This document shows, piece after piece, positions 23,387 through 35,590 of a stretch of DNA of 64,000 nucleotides; the first letter of the stretch is position 1; every line of letters begins with the position of its first letter. Source of the stretch: Cyanoderma ruficeps. Taxonomy: Eukaryota > Chordata > Aves > Passeriformes > Timaliidae. The DNA lies in the NCBI GenBank assembly GCA_008694505.1, contig VZDJ01007755.1, forward strand, positions 3,473,790 to 3,537,789. Reading direction: 5' to 3'. Under the pieces are notes generated by a model, which ran no database searches, was not told where the DNA came from, and saw only the letters and a program-made list of their open reading frames with translations. The translations under genes were made by a program, and so were the position numbers.

Positions 23387-26219
23387 TATATGGCAATATC
23401 AGAAATATTCCCTATGTTTACACAGATCACAGTAAATATAGACATTTGGTCATTTGCTGTAAAGAATGAAAGAGATAAGGTACACATTGATAATGTCACC
23501 ATTTTTTTAAAGCATCTTTACCACAAGTACTCAAGGTAATTATTAATTATTCAGTCATAGAGTCAGATGACACAGGATTATTTTAGACTGCGCAAATATT
23601 CACCAACTGTTGCTTTCTGTCCCCTTCAGAAAGTGCATTTTGCTCAGAAAAAAAGATTTTCTGCTATTCTTGGAAGTAAAGTTTCTCTTTCATTAGAAAA
23701 CAAGGATTTTGCCACAGGAAAACGGTATGATCACCAGCAAAAACATCCAGTAGCAGAAAAAGTCCAATTGTCAATTTAGCCAGTGAAGTATCAATTGCTC
23801 ATAACAAAAACTTAATACTTTACCTTATTTTAAAAAATAAAAACCTCCATCAACAGATATAGTTTTAAAAGGCATTTTAGTGTCTTAAGCAAATTCTTCA
23901 ATCACTTGTTACTTTTAAGAAATGCTAGAAGGAGCAAAAACTTTGGTATTGCAATGACACTCTAAATGTTACAATGAAGCATCTGAAGGAAAAGTATAAG
24001 CATTTATTCATAATTTCCTGTGCATGCCTCCTCCCTCCAACATTGCTGCCACTACTGGGCGACTTAAGTTTATCCACCTCACGTATGTTTACATACCTCA
24101 CTGCAATTGGCCCAAAACTGTTATTGCTCTATATCATTGAAATCTCAACAGACTACACTACTACAGTTTATTACTGGAAGATTCAGGAGATACGAAAGAA
24201 TAATATTAATATAACCAGACCTTTCCACTCCAGATTTGTTTTGTGATGAGTGCAGATGTAAAACAATATGCTGTATTTACACAGCAGAAAGCCAAAAAAG
24301 AAGAGGTGAATGAATTCACACAGGAACAACTACTCAGACACTGCTATCTAATAAAGTTACAAACACATCAAGTCTTCTGCTTTGCACCTTACAGTGTTAC
24401 AGACTTTTGACAGAACATAAAACCAAGCTACTTCTCACTACACTGATGACAAGTGGAAGACAAGCAATCCCAGAGGAGTAGGGAGGGGAAAAAGACTTTA
24501 AATAACTATAACCAACCAGAAATCTGTTCTGAGCAATACTCTTTAATTCCAGTGTAAACAAAAGAACCTAAATAAATCTAGCATATAATAGGTATGTTTC
24601 CAGTGTAGGGAAACCAGCAAAGCATTTCCTGTGTTGACAGACACCAGCAAGTCACTTCCTCCTTATAACCTCTTCATCCTCTAGCCATGTACAGGGTTTT
24701 TTTCCTTTATCTAAGTGAATTCCCTGTTTCCTATTAACTACAGTCAAAACTTCAGGTACTCTGAGCAAACTTTTAGGGAGACTATAACTCGCTTCAGCTT
24801 CTCAGTCTTAAGGGAAATGTGGTTTCTACCACAATGAGCTCCACTGATGATGCTGAGATGACCTGGAAGCCTCACTGTTACCTTTGACTTGAACACAAAC
24901 CCCTCACGCAATGATGGTTTTGATGGCTTACATAAAATCAATGTGATGGTCCCCATACTGGCCCTAGTCCAGTGGCCCTCATAAATCCACCACCACCATT
25001 GATCTCAACAGCAGTCCTAGCAGGCAGACCAAAGGAAGGCTCAGATGTTGTTTCCTCAAACAAAACTGAGGTATAATTAGAACACGTGACATTTCTCTGT
25101 GGAGGATTTACATCTCTGGACTGTCACTTGAACCCTGTCCACAACCATTAATGAATCTGAAAACCTGATGTAGAACCAAGTATTTAATGCCAACCATTCT
25201 CCCTTTCTCCACATGATTTATTTAGATCATGTTGATCCGAACTGCAAAAAGACTTATTACTGAATTTAATGTCTGGATAGAACTTGAAAAACATACAGAT
25301 TCTGATCCTTGGGAGAATTTGAGCACTTCTTGAACTTAAATATCTTATGTCTAAAACCTTAGAATTCAAAATTAAAGATATTACAAATCCTTCAAATTTG
25401 CTGAAATCCAAGACTCTGGCATACACCAAATTTGTAGCTTAAGGTAAAATATGGAAGAACACTGCCTTAGAAGAGGGGTTTTCTTTAAATAGGTAAAACC
25501 TGATCATTACATGGAAGCAAGTAAATAATCGCACAGCCTCTTTTTCAAATATACATCCTAAACTTAAAAAAAAAAAAAATCCAACACATTGGACCATTTA
25601 CCATTTTTCATGGTTCTGCTGAGGATAAACATATGGAGAAAATAAGCTACTCTGTAGATCTTGTTTCACTCCAATGTCTGTGCTTTTATTCTCCTTGTCA
25701 CAGCCAACTTAAGAATTTCCTCTTTCATGGTAATAAGCAGAAAGTCCACAATTCTCAAGGCAGCAAAGCAGGAAGTTTGCAGTTGGAAGGATTTCCCCTC
25801 TTCAATGGGACAGGAGAAGAGAATGTATGATGAGGCTACTGTGAAAACTTTTGCAATCTGAAGCAGCTGATTTGGACATTTATCACATCAGAGCCCTAAA
25901 GAGATGCTACCAAGATCAGGCACAAATGAAACAGTGCCCGCATCTGTTCTGCAATAATTCATCACTTTGGCTTTTTGAGAGAGTGAGAACTCCTGCCTTT
26001 CTGATTAGGGTATTTATTACCTGGCACCAATAATCCTATCAACAGTGATAGGCAAATGTAGAAGGAAGCTCAGCAGAATGCGCTAGCTTCCCAGCTGACC
26101 CTATATCACAAGACAGGAGTGAACGCCACATGTGGCTTTAATGCCAAGCAGCTGCTGCACACCAGCACCCCCTCTGTCCTGCTCCCTCCCCCCTGCACCG
26201 CTGGCTTTCCAACACTATC
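23387..26219. other. intronic sequence, nothing recognised
   Basis: AT-rich intron leading up to the CpG island. There is a run of 14 A at 25566-25579. No exons or assignable repeats were seen. Confidence 0.5.
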
Positions 26220-26352
26220 GCAAGTAGTGGAACTGCGACGCCCTAAAACAGACACAAGCCCCCACACCCGTTACGTTTGGGGGACCAAAACACATCACCC
26301 CCATCCTCATCCACGCGCGGAGAAGCGCGACCATCAGTACCAAAGTGCGGCC

Positions 26353-26372
26353 GGGGAATGGGGGGGAGGGGG
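26353..26372 (+). other. G-quadruplex-type motif in intron 1
   Basis: Four or more G runs separated by one to four bases (GGGGAATGGGGGGGAGGGGG) on the plus strand, which is the template strand for PREX2. The site lies about 180 bp downstream of the exon 1 donor inside the CpG island. The motif satisfies the usual rule of four runs of at least three G with short loops; formation is inferred only. Confidence 0.5.
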
Positions 26373-26553
26373 CAACGCACGACCCCTCTCCGGCTATCTC
26401 AAAACCTGTTACTCTCCCTCCCTTTTAAGCAAAAGCTCGGGGTAAAACCCTTTCCCGGCCGGGAGTCCCGCGGCTGCCCCGCTCCCGCCGCGCCGGGCGC
26501 CGCCTGCCCCGCGCAGCTGCGGAGCGGCCGCGGCCCCCGGCCCCGCCGCTCAC

Positions 26554-26694
26554 CGACACCAGGAACTCCAGCGTGCCCACGTAGTCCCGCTCCGTCTTGA
26601 GCAGCTCGTTGAGGACGCACACGCGTAAGCGAAGCTGCTTCTCCAAGTCCTTCCCGCTTTCCCCCTTGCCTTCCCCCTTGCTTTCTTCTGTCAT
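26554..26694 (-). CDS. PREX2: PREX2 coding exon 1 (residues 1-47)
   Basis: First coding exon of PREX2 (PtdIns(3,4,5)P3-dependent Rac exchange factor 2), a cytosolic and membrane-recruited guanine exchange factor for Rac. It is activated by PIP3 and G-beta-gamma and is known to inhibit PTEN. The 47 residues start [14 protein letters not shown] and continue with [19 protein letters not shown] and [14 protein letters not shown]. They match the remembered N terminus of vertebrate PREX2 almost throughout: the [14 protein letters not shown] and [14 protein letters not shown] blocks open the DH domain, and only the acidic/glycine-rich first 14 residues differ. The start has A at -3 (ACCATG). An in-frame TAA at 26791-26793 closes the frame upstream with no other in-frame ATG. 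The exon ends in TCG followed by GTGAGC, a good donor in phase 0. The rest of the gene (remaining DH, PH, two DEP, two PDZ and the C-terminal region) lies outside the window. The open frame runs on to 26425, but that extension is intron. PREX1 is the alternative paralogue; the [20 protein letters not shown] wording fits PREX2 better. Confidence 0.93.
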
Positions 26695-26960
26695 GGTGCG
26701 GCGAGGAGGATCGGTGCTCCCAGCCCGGCGCCTTCCCCTGAGCGCCCCGGCGCTGCGCTGCGGACAAGGACAACAAAAGACCCCGCCAAGTTACACAGCG
26801 GGGCCGGGCTCCGGCCGGTCCCCAGCCGCGCTGCGGCTGCAGCCCCCGCTCACCCTGCTCCCGCGGCGGCCCGAGGTCCAGAGGCGACCAGCCACCCCAG
26901 AGCGCGCTCCTTTCCCGTCAGGAAGGGGACACAGCCTGGAGGAAACGAGCGGTCACTGGT

Positions 26961-29689
26961 TCCCAGCTCGCCCTGCTAGCTGAGAGGTTGGAAAGCCTCC
27001 GCAGCAGCACAGACTTGGACATTAATCAAAAGCTTTGTATCCATGTGACTCCAACCCCTTCCCCCCCTTCGCTAAATCTCAGGAAAAAGGAAAGGAAACA
27101 ACTTCAGGGAGGATTGCGTGCCAGCAGCTGCCTGTTTCACACACAAGCTGCGAGCTCCAGTTTGAGGCTAATTGGAGACCTCCAACAAGAGAGTAAAAGA
27201 ATTATAAAAATGTCCCAGCAAGCTGGCTGGCCAGGGAATCGGCAGTTGTTTTTGTTTTGATTTTATCATCAGCAAAGAGCCATTTCAACTTCCCCTTCCG
27301 CACCTTCCCACGAGATGTATATTACAACGTGTATTATAAATACGAGCTGTGATATTCTCCCGAACAAACATACACAGCTAAGCATGTGCTGAGCAGGTAC
27401 AGAGAAGTTCTTTGAAGATAATGAGGGGGGTTACGTTGGCTGGTTTGTTTGTTTAATGAAAAAGTGCTATAAACTGTCCTCTTTATACAGTTTTCCTATA
27501 TGCCTATCAGATTTGCATGATACATTAAAAGGATAAAATATAATTCAGTAGGTTTTTCAAACAGCTACCAAAAAAATACAGCTACTTTAGATGAGGGGAA
27601 CTGATTTCTTGAAGACTGAAATGTATCAAGAGACTACCATGTGAATTTGAAGACCACAAATGAAAGCTGAAGTTTTCTCTGGCTAGCTCTTCAGTTTGTG
27701 ACTGGAAAGAAAATACAGGTCTTCAAACTTACATATTCCATATCAACTCTCTTTCTAAACCTGCAACACCCTAAAAGGACAGAATAAAATGAAAACCTGA
27801 GAGTAAAACTCTTCTACAGCTGCAGAACTAGTTGAGGCAGTGAGAGAAGTCCTTTAGTGGGAGAAAATAAGCAAAGGCATTTAAGTTCTGATAACTAGGC
27901 ATCATCAAGCTGTCTGCCTCAGACATTTTTTGTGAAACAGAGGATACACTTACCACAAGAGCAGAGAAAAAAAAAAAAAGTCTATTTCTTTGAATGTGAC
28001 CTACTTCCTTGCATCCTCTCTTTCCCAAACACAAACAGCTCCTGTGCACAAAGCCAAGGCAAGGGGCAGCAGTTGCTGAGACAAATTCTGCCATATGTAA
28101 CCTGCTCAGCCACTTATGCATGAGCAGATAAACCTGGAACTTGCCTGCTGACCTCAGCATAGCTCCTTTCTCAACATGGCACTAGTCTATTTCAAAAACA
28201 GACACTGATTTTCATGGAAATCAAAACTTCACGTTTTTGAGTACCTCATGGCCCTGCTAAATTTGGTTCAAATGGACTGATGGATTGAAAAGCCAAACAC
28301 AGCTCACTGAAGCCTCTTACTTTAGAAAACCTGTTTAAAATAGGCAATATGTCTGATGATTAGCTCAAAACCTTTTCACCCTCTTGGTGAGCTTCATCAG
28401 TGAGACACTGCCCCAAAGTCTTGAGGTTCTGTGGCTTCTGCCCTGATCCTATGGAGGAGATGAACTGTTTCACAATTGCTTGCATTTGCATCAACAAGGC
28501 TACTACTGATCACCCACTGAACCCCATAATGTTGTTCTCAAGTGATAACCAGAAAAAGAGATCCAAAGCCACTGGAGTAGATCATGCTATTGTTTCACAC
28601 TCCTAAAAGCATATGGGTGCCCTTCTTCAGGGGCATCCTACCCTCAGTCATAACCTAACACCTCAAACTTGTTAAATTTCCTGTCTAAAAGCACCCTTCT
28701 CTTTTAAGAAAGCAGAAATAAGGGTCCACTACTTTTTTTTTTTTTCAGACATTCCCCTGTGCTCTCACCTTCAGTCATGTGCCGTTGGTTGTCCCATGCA
28801 CACCCACAGAACAAGGTGACAGCTAAAAGAGGTAGAAGCAGCAGCTTAGTATTTCTTTCCCATCATCTACAGAAGTAAAAATCAAGATTCCCTTCCCTTT
28901 TCGTGTTTGTATCTCACTGCCAGAAGACCTCAGAGCCAAAGTGATTCTTGTCCTAGTTTACAATCCTGCTGCCCTCACACAATGCTCCTTCATTGAAGCA
29001 GGCAGCTCCATCTATCTGGGCCAGCAAAAGCATTAGGGACAACACACAAGAGATTTTTATGACTCATCTAAAGCCACTGAACCCAGCAAAACCCACAGCA
29101 GATGTGCAATGATAGGAAAAGTCATTTTAAGTACCAGAGACACAATCTATGGAAAACATACGTGCCTACAGGCTCAGCCAATTTTCCTGACAACCTGCTT
29201 GAAGTAATAAAGACATGGGGCAATTTACTCTTTTCCCCTAGTTTCAGGAAAAAGCTAAATTGTTCCAATTGTAGTTTTCATTACACCAAAACTGAGTAAA
29301 AAATTACAAAGTAGAAAAAAAGGTAGAGTATAGAGACAAAGGATAAAAAAGCCTGAACAAGGCATTTTAAACAACTGAACAGACAATTGATTTTACATTG
29401 TGATGTACCAGGAAACTTGACTAGTAGATAACTTGTTTCTGTATTTTAGACATGTAGTGCTGTGTAAAACAGTGTATTAGTTATACTAGCATGTGAGAGG
29501 CAGCAATCCTTGCTCCCTAGGTGGAAAGACACTGATTTGGAGAAACCGGAAAAATCACACCATTCCCATGCAATGTTATAACTCTGGAATCCAAGAAGAA
29601 CGATTTTGGTCCAAGGGTATTTGAGGCCCAAGTTGGATTTCTACTTAGAATCCTGTTGAAAAAAATATGGCAACACATATGACCTATAC
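26961..29689. other. 5' flanking intergenic sequence
   Basis: DNA immediately upstream of PREX2. Base composition falls back to AT-rich past about 27250. A-rich (27967-27979) and T-rich (28733-28745) runs are present. No gene, RNA or repeat family was recognised. The first few hundred bases may contain distal promoter or 5' leader sequence, which cannot be separated from flank by eye. Confidence 0.5.
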
Positions 29690-30150
29690 GCATAGCTGAG
29701 GATGGATGTGCCCTCGTGAGATGTAGCCCAATCCCTCTGCAACAGAGTGCCCAGGGCAACAGGATAGGTTGTGCAGGCAGGTTTTGAGTAACTCCACAGA
29801 TGGAACTCCACAGTCTCTATGGGAAACATGTGCCAGTGTTTGACCAGTATTCTACAGTTTAAAAAAAAGAAAAAAAGGCTTCATAAACCAAGAATTTCAT
29901 GGGTTTTAATGTGTACCTATTGGTTCTCATCCAACCGGCTGGCACTACTGAGAAAAATCTGGTTCCCTCTTCATCATTCCCTCCTATCAAACATTTAGAA
30001 ACTAGGATAAGATTGCCCATGAACCTTCTCCCTTCCAGGCTGAATAGTTCCATCTCTCCCAGCTTCTCCACATATGTGAGGTCCTCTATTTCCTTAGCCA
30101 TCTTTGTGGTCCTATCTGATGATCTGTACCAAGATTCCTTATTAAATATT
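29690..30150 (-). mobile_element. CR1 LINE fragment, 3' UTR
   Basis: A minus-strand CR1. Plus-strand landmarks run upward: CCCAATCCCTCTGCAACA, CAGATGGAACTCCACAGTCT, ACATGTGCCAGTGTTTGACC, GGCACTACTGAGAAAAATCT, CTTCTCCCTTCCAGGCTGAA and ATCTCTCCCAGCTTCTCCAC, ending near a TTTGTGGTCCTATCTG block. The copy spans about 460 bp with an A-rich insertion at 29859-29877. The 3' terminal octamer tail is not clearly preserved. The open frames on both strands inside it are repeat-derived. Confidence 0.85.
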
Positions 30151-33100
30151 TTATGTATGACAGATAATAGCAATTAAACTTCAATGATCTGCCATGACCC
30201 TTATGGTCTCTACGGGAAAACTCCATGGATTTTTTTCTGCATTGCCACTGGATTATGGGTATCAATGCAAGACAGCTCCAGGATCACACAAGAATGAAGT
30301 CAAGTGTTCTGCAGGGCACATTATCTCATGTTATAGAACAGTAAAGGGTTCCTCAGTCCAGCTGGGAATTTAAAATTGTCTTTTTTCAGAGAGAGCTGAA
30401 ACAATTTTTATATCAAAGAAAACAAAAACTCCATAAGAATTACTAAGGGGTCCATGGAAAAAATATGATAACAAACACTAAAAAAGTTCACCAGAATATA
30501 AATAGTTTCTTTACAAGTGGCTCTAGTACCACATTGTGCAATTAAAAGGTTAATATGTATGGGACTAGCTATAAAGTGTTATGAGGTAAGTGTTGGAGAG
30601 TAAATAAACTGCAAAGTTCACTTTTGACACATTACTGTCTGTTCATTCACAACAAAATTTACACCAAACCAAATTTGCAACCACGGGTTTTAAAGATAAG
30701 TCTTTACATGTACAGAATGTACCAAAATCATCAGTTCTATAGCCTTCCTTTATGGCATTTTGGAAGAAAGATTAAGGTGCATTAACCACAAAGAAATTTA
30801 AATGGTGCTAAGCATAGTAAGTTATAATCTTCACTGTAAAATAATCATCAACATCATGAGTGAGCTCTTATATGCAAAAGCTTTCTGCGGGTATTCTGAA
30901 CACAAGCTGATTTCCTTCCCAAAACCAGACTTTTTACCCCAAGCTGCTACAACATTGCTCTCCCAAGTATGAATGCACAGGACTTCACCACAAAACTTTT
31001 CCAGGAGCCTCTTATGATGGTGTGTATTTATCCAAAAGGCTTTTAATAATTTTATTCCCACCAGCACAAGGGACATAGCAAACATCTGTAGCAAACAAAA
31101 TTTTAACATTCGGCTTTACTTAGCATGGAAAGATCTACTGAAGCATGATCCAAACCTGATTTATCAAAAAATAGATCTAAAATGATACAGAGAGATTATA
31201 GTTCTTAATAAAAGGGGTAATTTGCATTTCACTTAAATGAATGTATTTGATTTTCCCTGTGGGGATAAATTTTACCTTTAAGAAATCCTTCAGCAAAAGC
31301 CACCCAAGTCCTAGAATGACAAGTGATCATTACAGATGGTTTTTCTTCAGGTTATCTAGCATGAGGCAGCATGCACACAAAATCCCAAGACAGGAACAGA
31401 ATTAGTCCGAGTATCTTTTGACTTTAAATTGGTATTAAAAGACCATGTATTAACACAAGTGCACGGCAAGGTTTCCTCAAGAAACTAGTTAGTTCAGAAA
31501 GAAGTTGCCCTTACCTGAAACCCCCACTACAAAATAAAAACAGCCTCCACAAGGTTCAACCCCAATTTAGGTACCCCGGTGAAAGCTATTGAAACTAAAC
31601 CCTCACCTTGTGTAATGTCTAAGCAGAAGAACAGAAAGAACAGCTGCAGACAATTACTTCACCTCGATTTGAGGACATCTGATTACAGCCTCTTCACATT
31701 AGCTATTTAGCAACCTTTTTAAAGCTGATAAAAAGTTGAAATAAAATTCATTATAAACACAAGCTGAAATAAGAATACTGTTTACACAAGTAATGTCAAA
31801 AAACCCATCTTTGTGAGAAGTACAAGGTGTTTAATGCTGCTCGCCATCTTTATATCACTATGTGAGAGAAGCCATAGCTGATCAATTAAAACGCCTTTCT
31901 TGATCTGCACATGGGATCTCTGCAAAGCAACCAAAGAGAGATTGAGCAACAGGGATTTATGTGGAAACAATGACATAAAAATAACTCAACCACTTCTTTG
32001 GCTTTTAGCTAACAGACAAACAAAGTATGATACAATGAAAAGTGTAATGAATTTCCATTCTGTTTATTTAGCGTAAAAATGAAAACAATCTTCTAATAAG
32101 AAGAAACTGATTAAGAGCTTTCAGGAATAAGGTTAGCTGATGTACAGAAAGTTCTCTAGAGAGTGTAGCATGTTTGTTTGCTTATATTTAATCACAGGGC
32201 AGTAACTCATCAATAAATTTTCAACAGTAGTTGGTGAACTGTTATATAAACACATTCAACTATTTTGAAGGACAGGAGGTGGAAAGAACATTAGATTCAT
32301 CGGCTGGTACAAGCTGTAAGACAGATCTGTATCTGGCTTTTAGAGGCATCCATTATATTTTAGCAAGTACATTATGTCTAGACCCACTTAAAGGCTCTCT
32401 TTCAGCTTGAAATATCTTTGATACAAGAGGTATTTTTATCACATCTTAGTAAGGAACTTTTGTACCTCGGAGTGCAAAGACTAACTGTTGTTATTCAGAG
32501 GTTAATACATTAAATATTTTATTTAACAGAAATCATTGGTTTGATGTTCAAAAAGGTGGGGATTTTTTTCTCAAGTATTTTAATATTCTTACTCTTGCAC
32601 AATGATTTAGGTATTCTTTTAAATTTTTTTAAGTGTAAAATTAATCAGTAATCTGTCTAGTCACTGCAAGTGCTTTGTAAGATACTGTCAATATCTGCTG
32701 AAAATCTTAAATTAATCTTAAACTAAACAAGGCTTCTAGTTGGGTTTAAAATTTTTGTATTTTGCTATAATTGCTGGATTGAGTGATACCGGACCCTCAA
32801 ATATCAACTTAAAGCTCAAGACAAAAAAAAAAAATCTTACCTCAACTCATACTTTGTCAGAAATTATTTTTATGCTCCCAAATATGTGTTTGAGAGAGAG
32901 GGTGGGGAGCAGGCAAGGAAAGGTAACATAAAGCAGATGTCCAGAAGCAAGCTAGACATGGATGTAAGCACAACACAAGGCACACTGGCAATACTAGCAC
33001 AAACCAAAAAGCATTTGATCAGTCTCAAGATTTCCATTTTCTTTTAAGTAACCAATACTTGCACCATCTCTCTGTCTCTGGCAAACCAAGAGTAAATGCA

Positions 33101-35139
33101 GATTGTTCAAGTTATGATGTGCTATAAGGTACGTGACAGCTAAGCTCCTCTTTTCCCCGAGTTCCTTTTGCCATGCAGCAACGTCCACAGATAATAAAAA
33201 CCAGCTGAGATACTGAGTTCATTGGTTAAAGTTGAAAGTACAGAACAAACTACTATTATACTCCAGAGATTTAATGCTGATGATACCCAAAGCACATATT
33301 TTGCATCTCCAACCCTTCAGAGAGTACAAGACCAGAGCAGAAAATATTTTGAAACTATTCCAAACTAAGGGCTCTAGCAAGACCTATCAATCAAAAAAAA
33401 GACAACTTTAAGCTGAAAATTTAATTTGGATTTTATTATGGTTGATGCATTTTCATTATTAAAGAGCTGAAAGAATGATAACTACTACAGAGAAATCTGA
33501 ATTTTTTCTTCCCTAGGTAGGATTGCTGCTGTCAGAAGATGAAACCTCTGCCAAAATGAAGGGTTTAAAAACTTAGAGCTTATCAGCAGAAAAGCAGAGT
33601 AAGACTGGACATGCCCAGAGATCAAGGCCAAGTACAGCAGAGTGTTCCAGTATTCATTTGCTAGATTTTTGTATGAAGAACTTAAACCTTCTGTTTTTAA
33701 AAGCAAAATTAAAAAAAAAATCTGAATGATAGGTTTACGACAATGGCAACTTATTATTTCATCGTGAGATAGTTCACAAACTACGCTATGTATATTTGGA
33801 TGTTCTTTGTTTGTTTGTCCAAACAGGGAACAAGATGAGGCCCTGCAGCCAAGCCATGTGCTTCAACCACAAAACAGCACGATATAAGGTTAGATCATCA
33901 GCTGACATAAATCATCATAACTCCATTAGCTTCACTGACCATTAAAGACTCAGATGAAATATGGACCAACAGCATAACCCTACTTGAACTATCAGCCATC
34001 TATTTTAGCTGTGTATGAGAAAAAGACATTTTACTGTATGTTTTAATGCACTTTTCTTCCCTAGAAAGGTAGAAAAAGGAAAGAAAATATTAAAAAGAAA
34101 ATTAAAAATCACTACCAACAACTATCTATGAACTAAACAAAAACAGAGATTTCTTCATAAATATACTTAGTTCATCAACCCCAAAATCATTGCACATTAA
34201 TACTAAATGTTTGTAGACTACTTTTAATAAGACATGATAATTTGCTCTGAGTCGCTTTCTTATGAACCTTCCCTTTCACTTCTACCTATCATGATAGCAT
34301 GTATTACTTTATTAATATATTCACATCATTTGTCCCCAGTGAACTATGAAATGTCAACCCTAGCACTAAAAATTTCTTTCAGGCAACACTGATTGAACAG
34401 GGATGAGGAACTTTTTTTTTTTTAAAGACAAACTTAGTCATTCAGCTCCTGCATCTTCCAGGATTTAGTTTCCATAACACAACCACTATGATACATCAAT
34501 TTTAAAAATAACCTTATCTTTGTGGTATGATCCAAATGACTACCATTCAGACATATAAGCAACATGACTGGGACCTGGTACATGTTTATTATCTTACCCC
34601 TCCTATAATTGTTAAGGTTGGATTTAAAAAAGATACATTGCTATTTTTTATTACTAGTTAATTGCTATTTATAATGGAAGAAAGATAGTCAAAGCACAGT
34701 CCTTGCACTTCAGGTAGAAACTGTTCAAGACAACAACATTCCCCAATTTTGGGGCAAGTTGATTGCAGCCCTTTGAGACTACGAGAAAGTTCCTTTATTT
34801 CACAGGTACAACTACTAATGCAAGTGCTTCTAAAATACTTTGCCTCGGTAAATCTAGATTTGTAGGCTATGTCTCGTTTCCCTGCACTGTAGGACCAGAT
34901 AATAACCAGTTCTGAATCCAGAAAAGTCAATCAGACAGGATTTGTCTAATCGGTGTGGGTTCATCTGTAGTTATAAAATACTTTTTCCTGATCCCTATAG
35001 TGGGGTCTGTAAGGAAAACAAGTATTATTAAAGTAACATATATCAAAAAAATCATATAGATTACAAGGACCTTTATCACTCCTAGATTAAACATCCTGCT
35101 CAAAGCAAGTATAATAAGAGAAAACTACACAGCTGAGTT
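30151..35139. other. intergenic sequence, nothing recognised
   Basis: Five kilobases of AT-rich DNA with short homopolymers (A run at 32823-32834, T run at 34412-34423). No coding exon, structural RNA or interspersed repeat could be assigned. It includes several short open frames of 60-90 codons on either strand without homology that I recognise. Confidence 0.5.
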
Positions 35140-35590
35140 TGTAGTGTCTACTACTCTGGGAAACCTATTCCAGTGTTTTACCACTCCTATGGGGTTTTTT
35201 CGCATGCACCATCAACATTTTCCACGTTCTTATTTATGTCTGTTGCCCATCATCCTTCCACTGTATAACTCTGAGAAGATTCTGGGTTAATCTCTCCATA
35301 ATTTGTGGAGGGTTACAGAGAGCAGCACCACCCCTGCCTGATCTTTCTACAGGTTGAACAAACACATCTGGCTCTCTCAGCCACTTCTTGTACCCGATAA
35401 GCTTCCTCCTGGCTCCCTGCTGGACTCATTCCAACATGTCAATGTCTATCTGGTACTGAAAAGCCCAAAATTGGGTACTGTGCTCCAGCAGTAGCCTCTG
35501 AAGTGCCGGGCACAGGGGAACAATTACTTCCCTCAACCTGCTGGTTACACTGTTCTTATACTCAGCCTGGTATGACATCCATCACTGAGT
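35140..35590 (-). mobile_element. CR1 LINE fragment, diverged
   Basis: A minus-strand CR1 lacking the 3' tail. The plus strand shows CTGGGAAACCTATTCCAGTG, TACAGGTTGAACAAACACAT, TGGCTCTCTCAGCCACTTCT, CTGCTGGACTCATTCCAACA, TGTGCTCCAGCAGTAGCCTC and ACTTCCCTCAACCTGCTGGT. This order follows the CR1 3' UTR into the end of ORF2. Divergence is high, so it is an old copy. Confidence 0.83.

Larger units (their letters stand above)
1..26552 (-). other. PREX2: PREX2 intron 1 (partial)
   Basis: This is the start of the first intron of PREX2, read on the minus strand from the GT donor at 26553-26552 towards position 1 and continuing beyond the window. The donor reads GTGAGC and splits the gene in phase 0 (after residue 47). 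The interval has stop codons in all frames, AT-rich sequence and old transposons. I looked for the next expected segment, the DH domain continuation, and for other conserved PREX2 stretches and saw none, but short diverged exons cannot be excluded by eye. The intron is therefore inferred to be at least 26.5 kb. Confidence 0.8.
26220..26960 (-). promoter_or_regulatory. PREX2: CpG island and PREX2 promoter region
   Basis: The only G+C- and CpG-rich block of the window, with dense CG dinucleotides from the start of intron 1 through exon 1 into the upstream flank. CpG islands of this kind mark vertebrate promoters. A GC-box-like element (GGCGGGG on the minus strand, 26781-26787) lies about 90 bp above the start codon. 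No TATA box is evident at a fixed distance, as is usual for CpG-island promoters. The transcription start is not determined by the sequence. There is no ATG on the minus strand between 26695 and about 27018, so the 5' leader near the gene probably carries no upstream ATG. Confidence 0.85.

Noticed and set aside
26399..26776. 125-codon minus-strand frame overlapping PREX2 exon 1, a possible upstream open frame
   Set aside because: Its first codon is TTG, not ATG, and no ATG occurs in that frame upstream of the PREX2 start. It is a shadow of the G+C-rich island.
26597..26983. 128-codon plus-strand frame in the CpG island
   Set aside because: Antisense shadow of exon 1 and the promoter; G+C-rich islands often give long chance frames.
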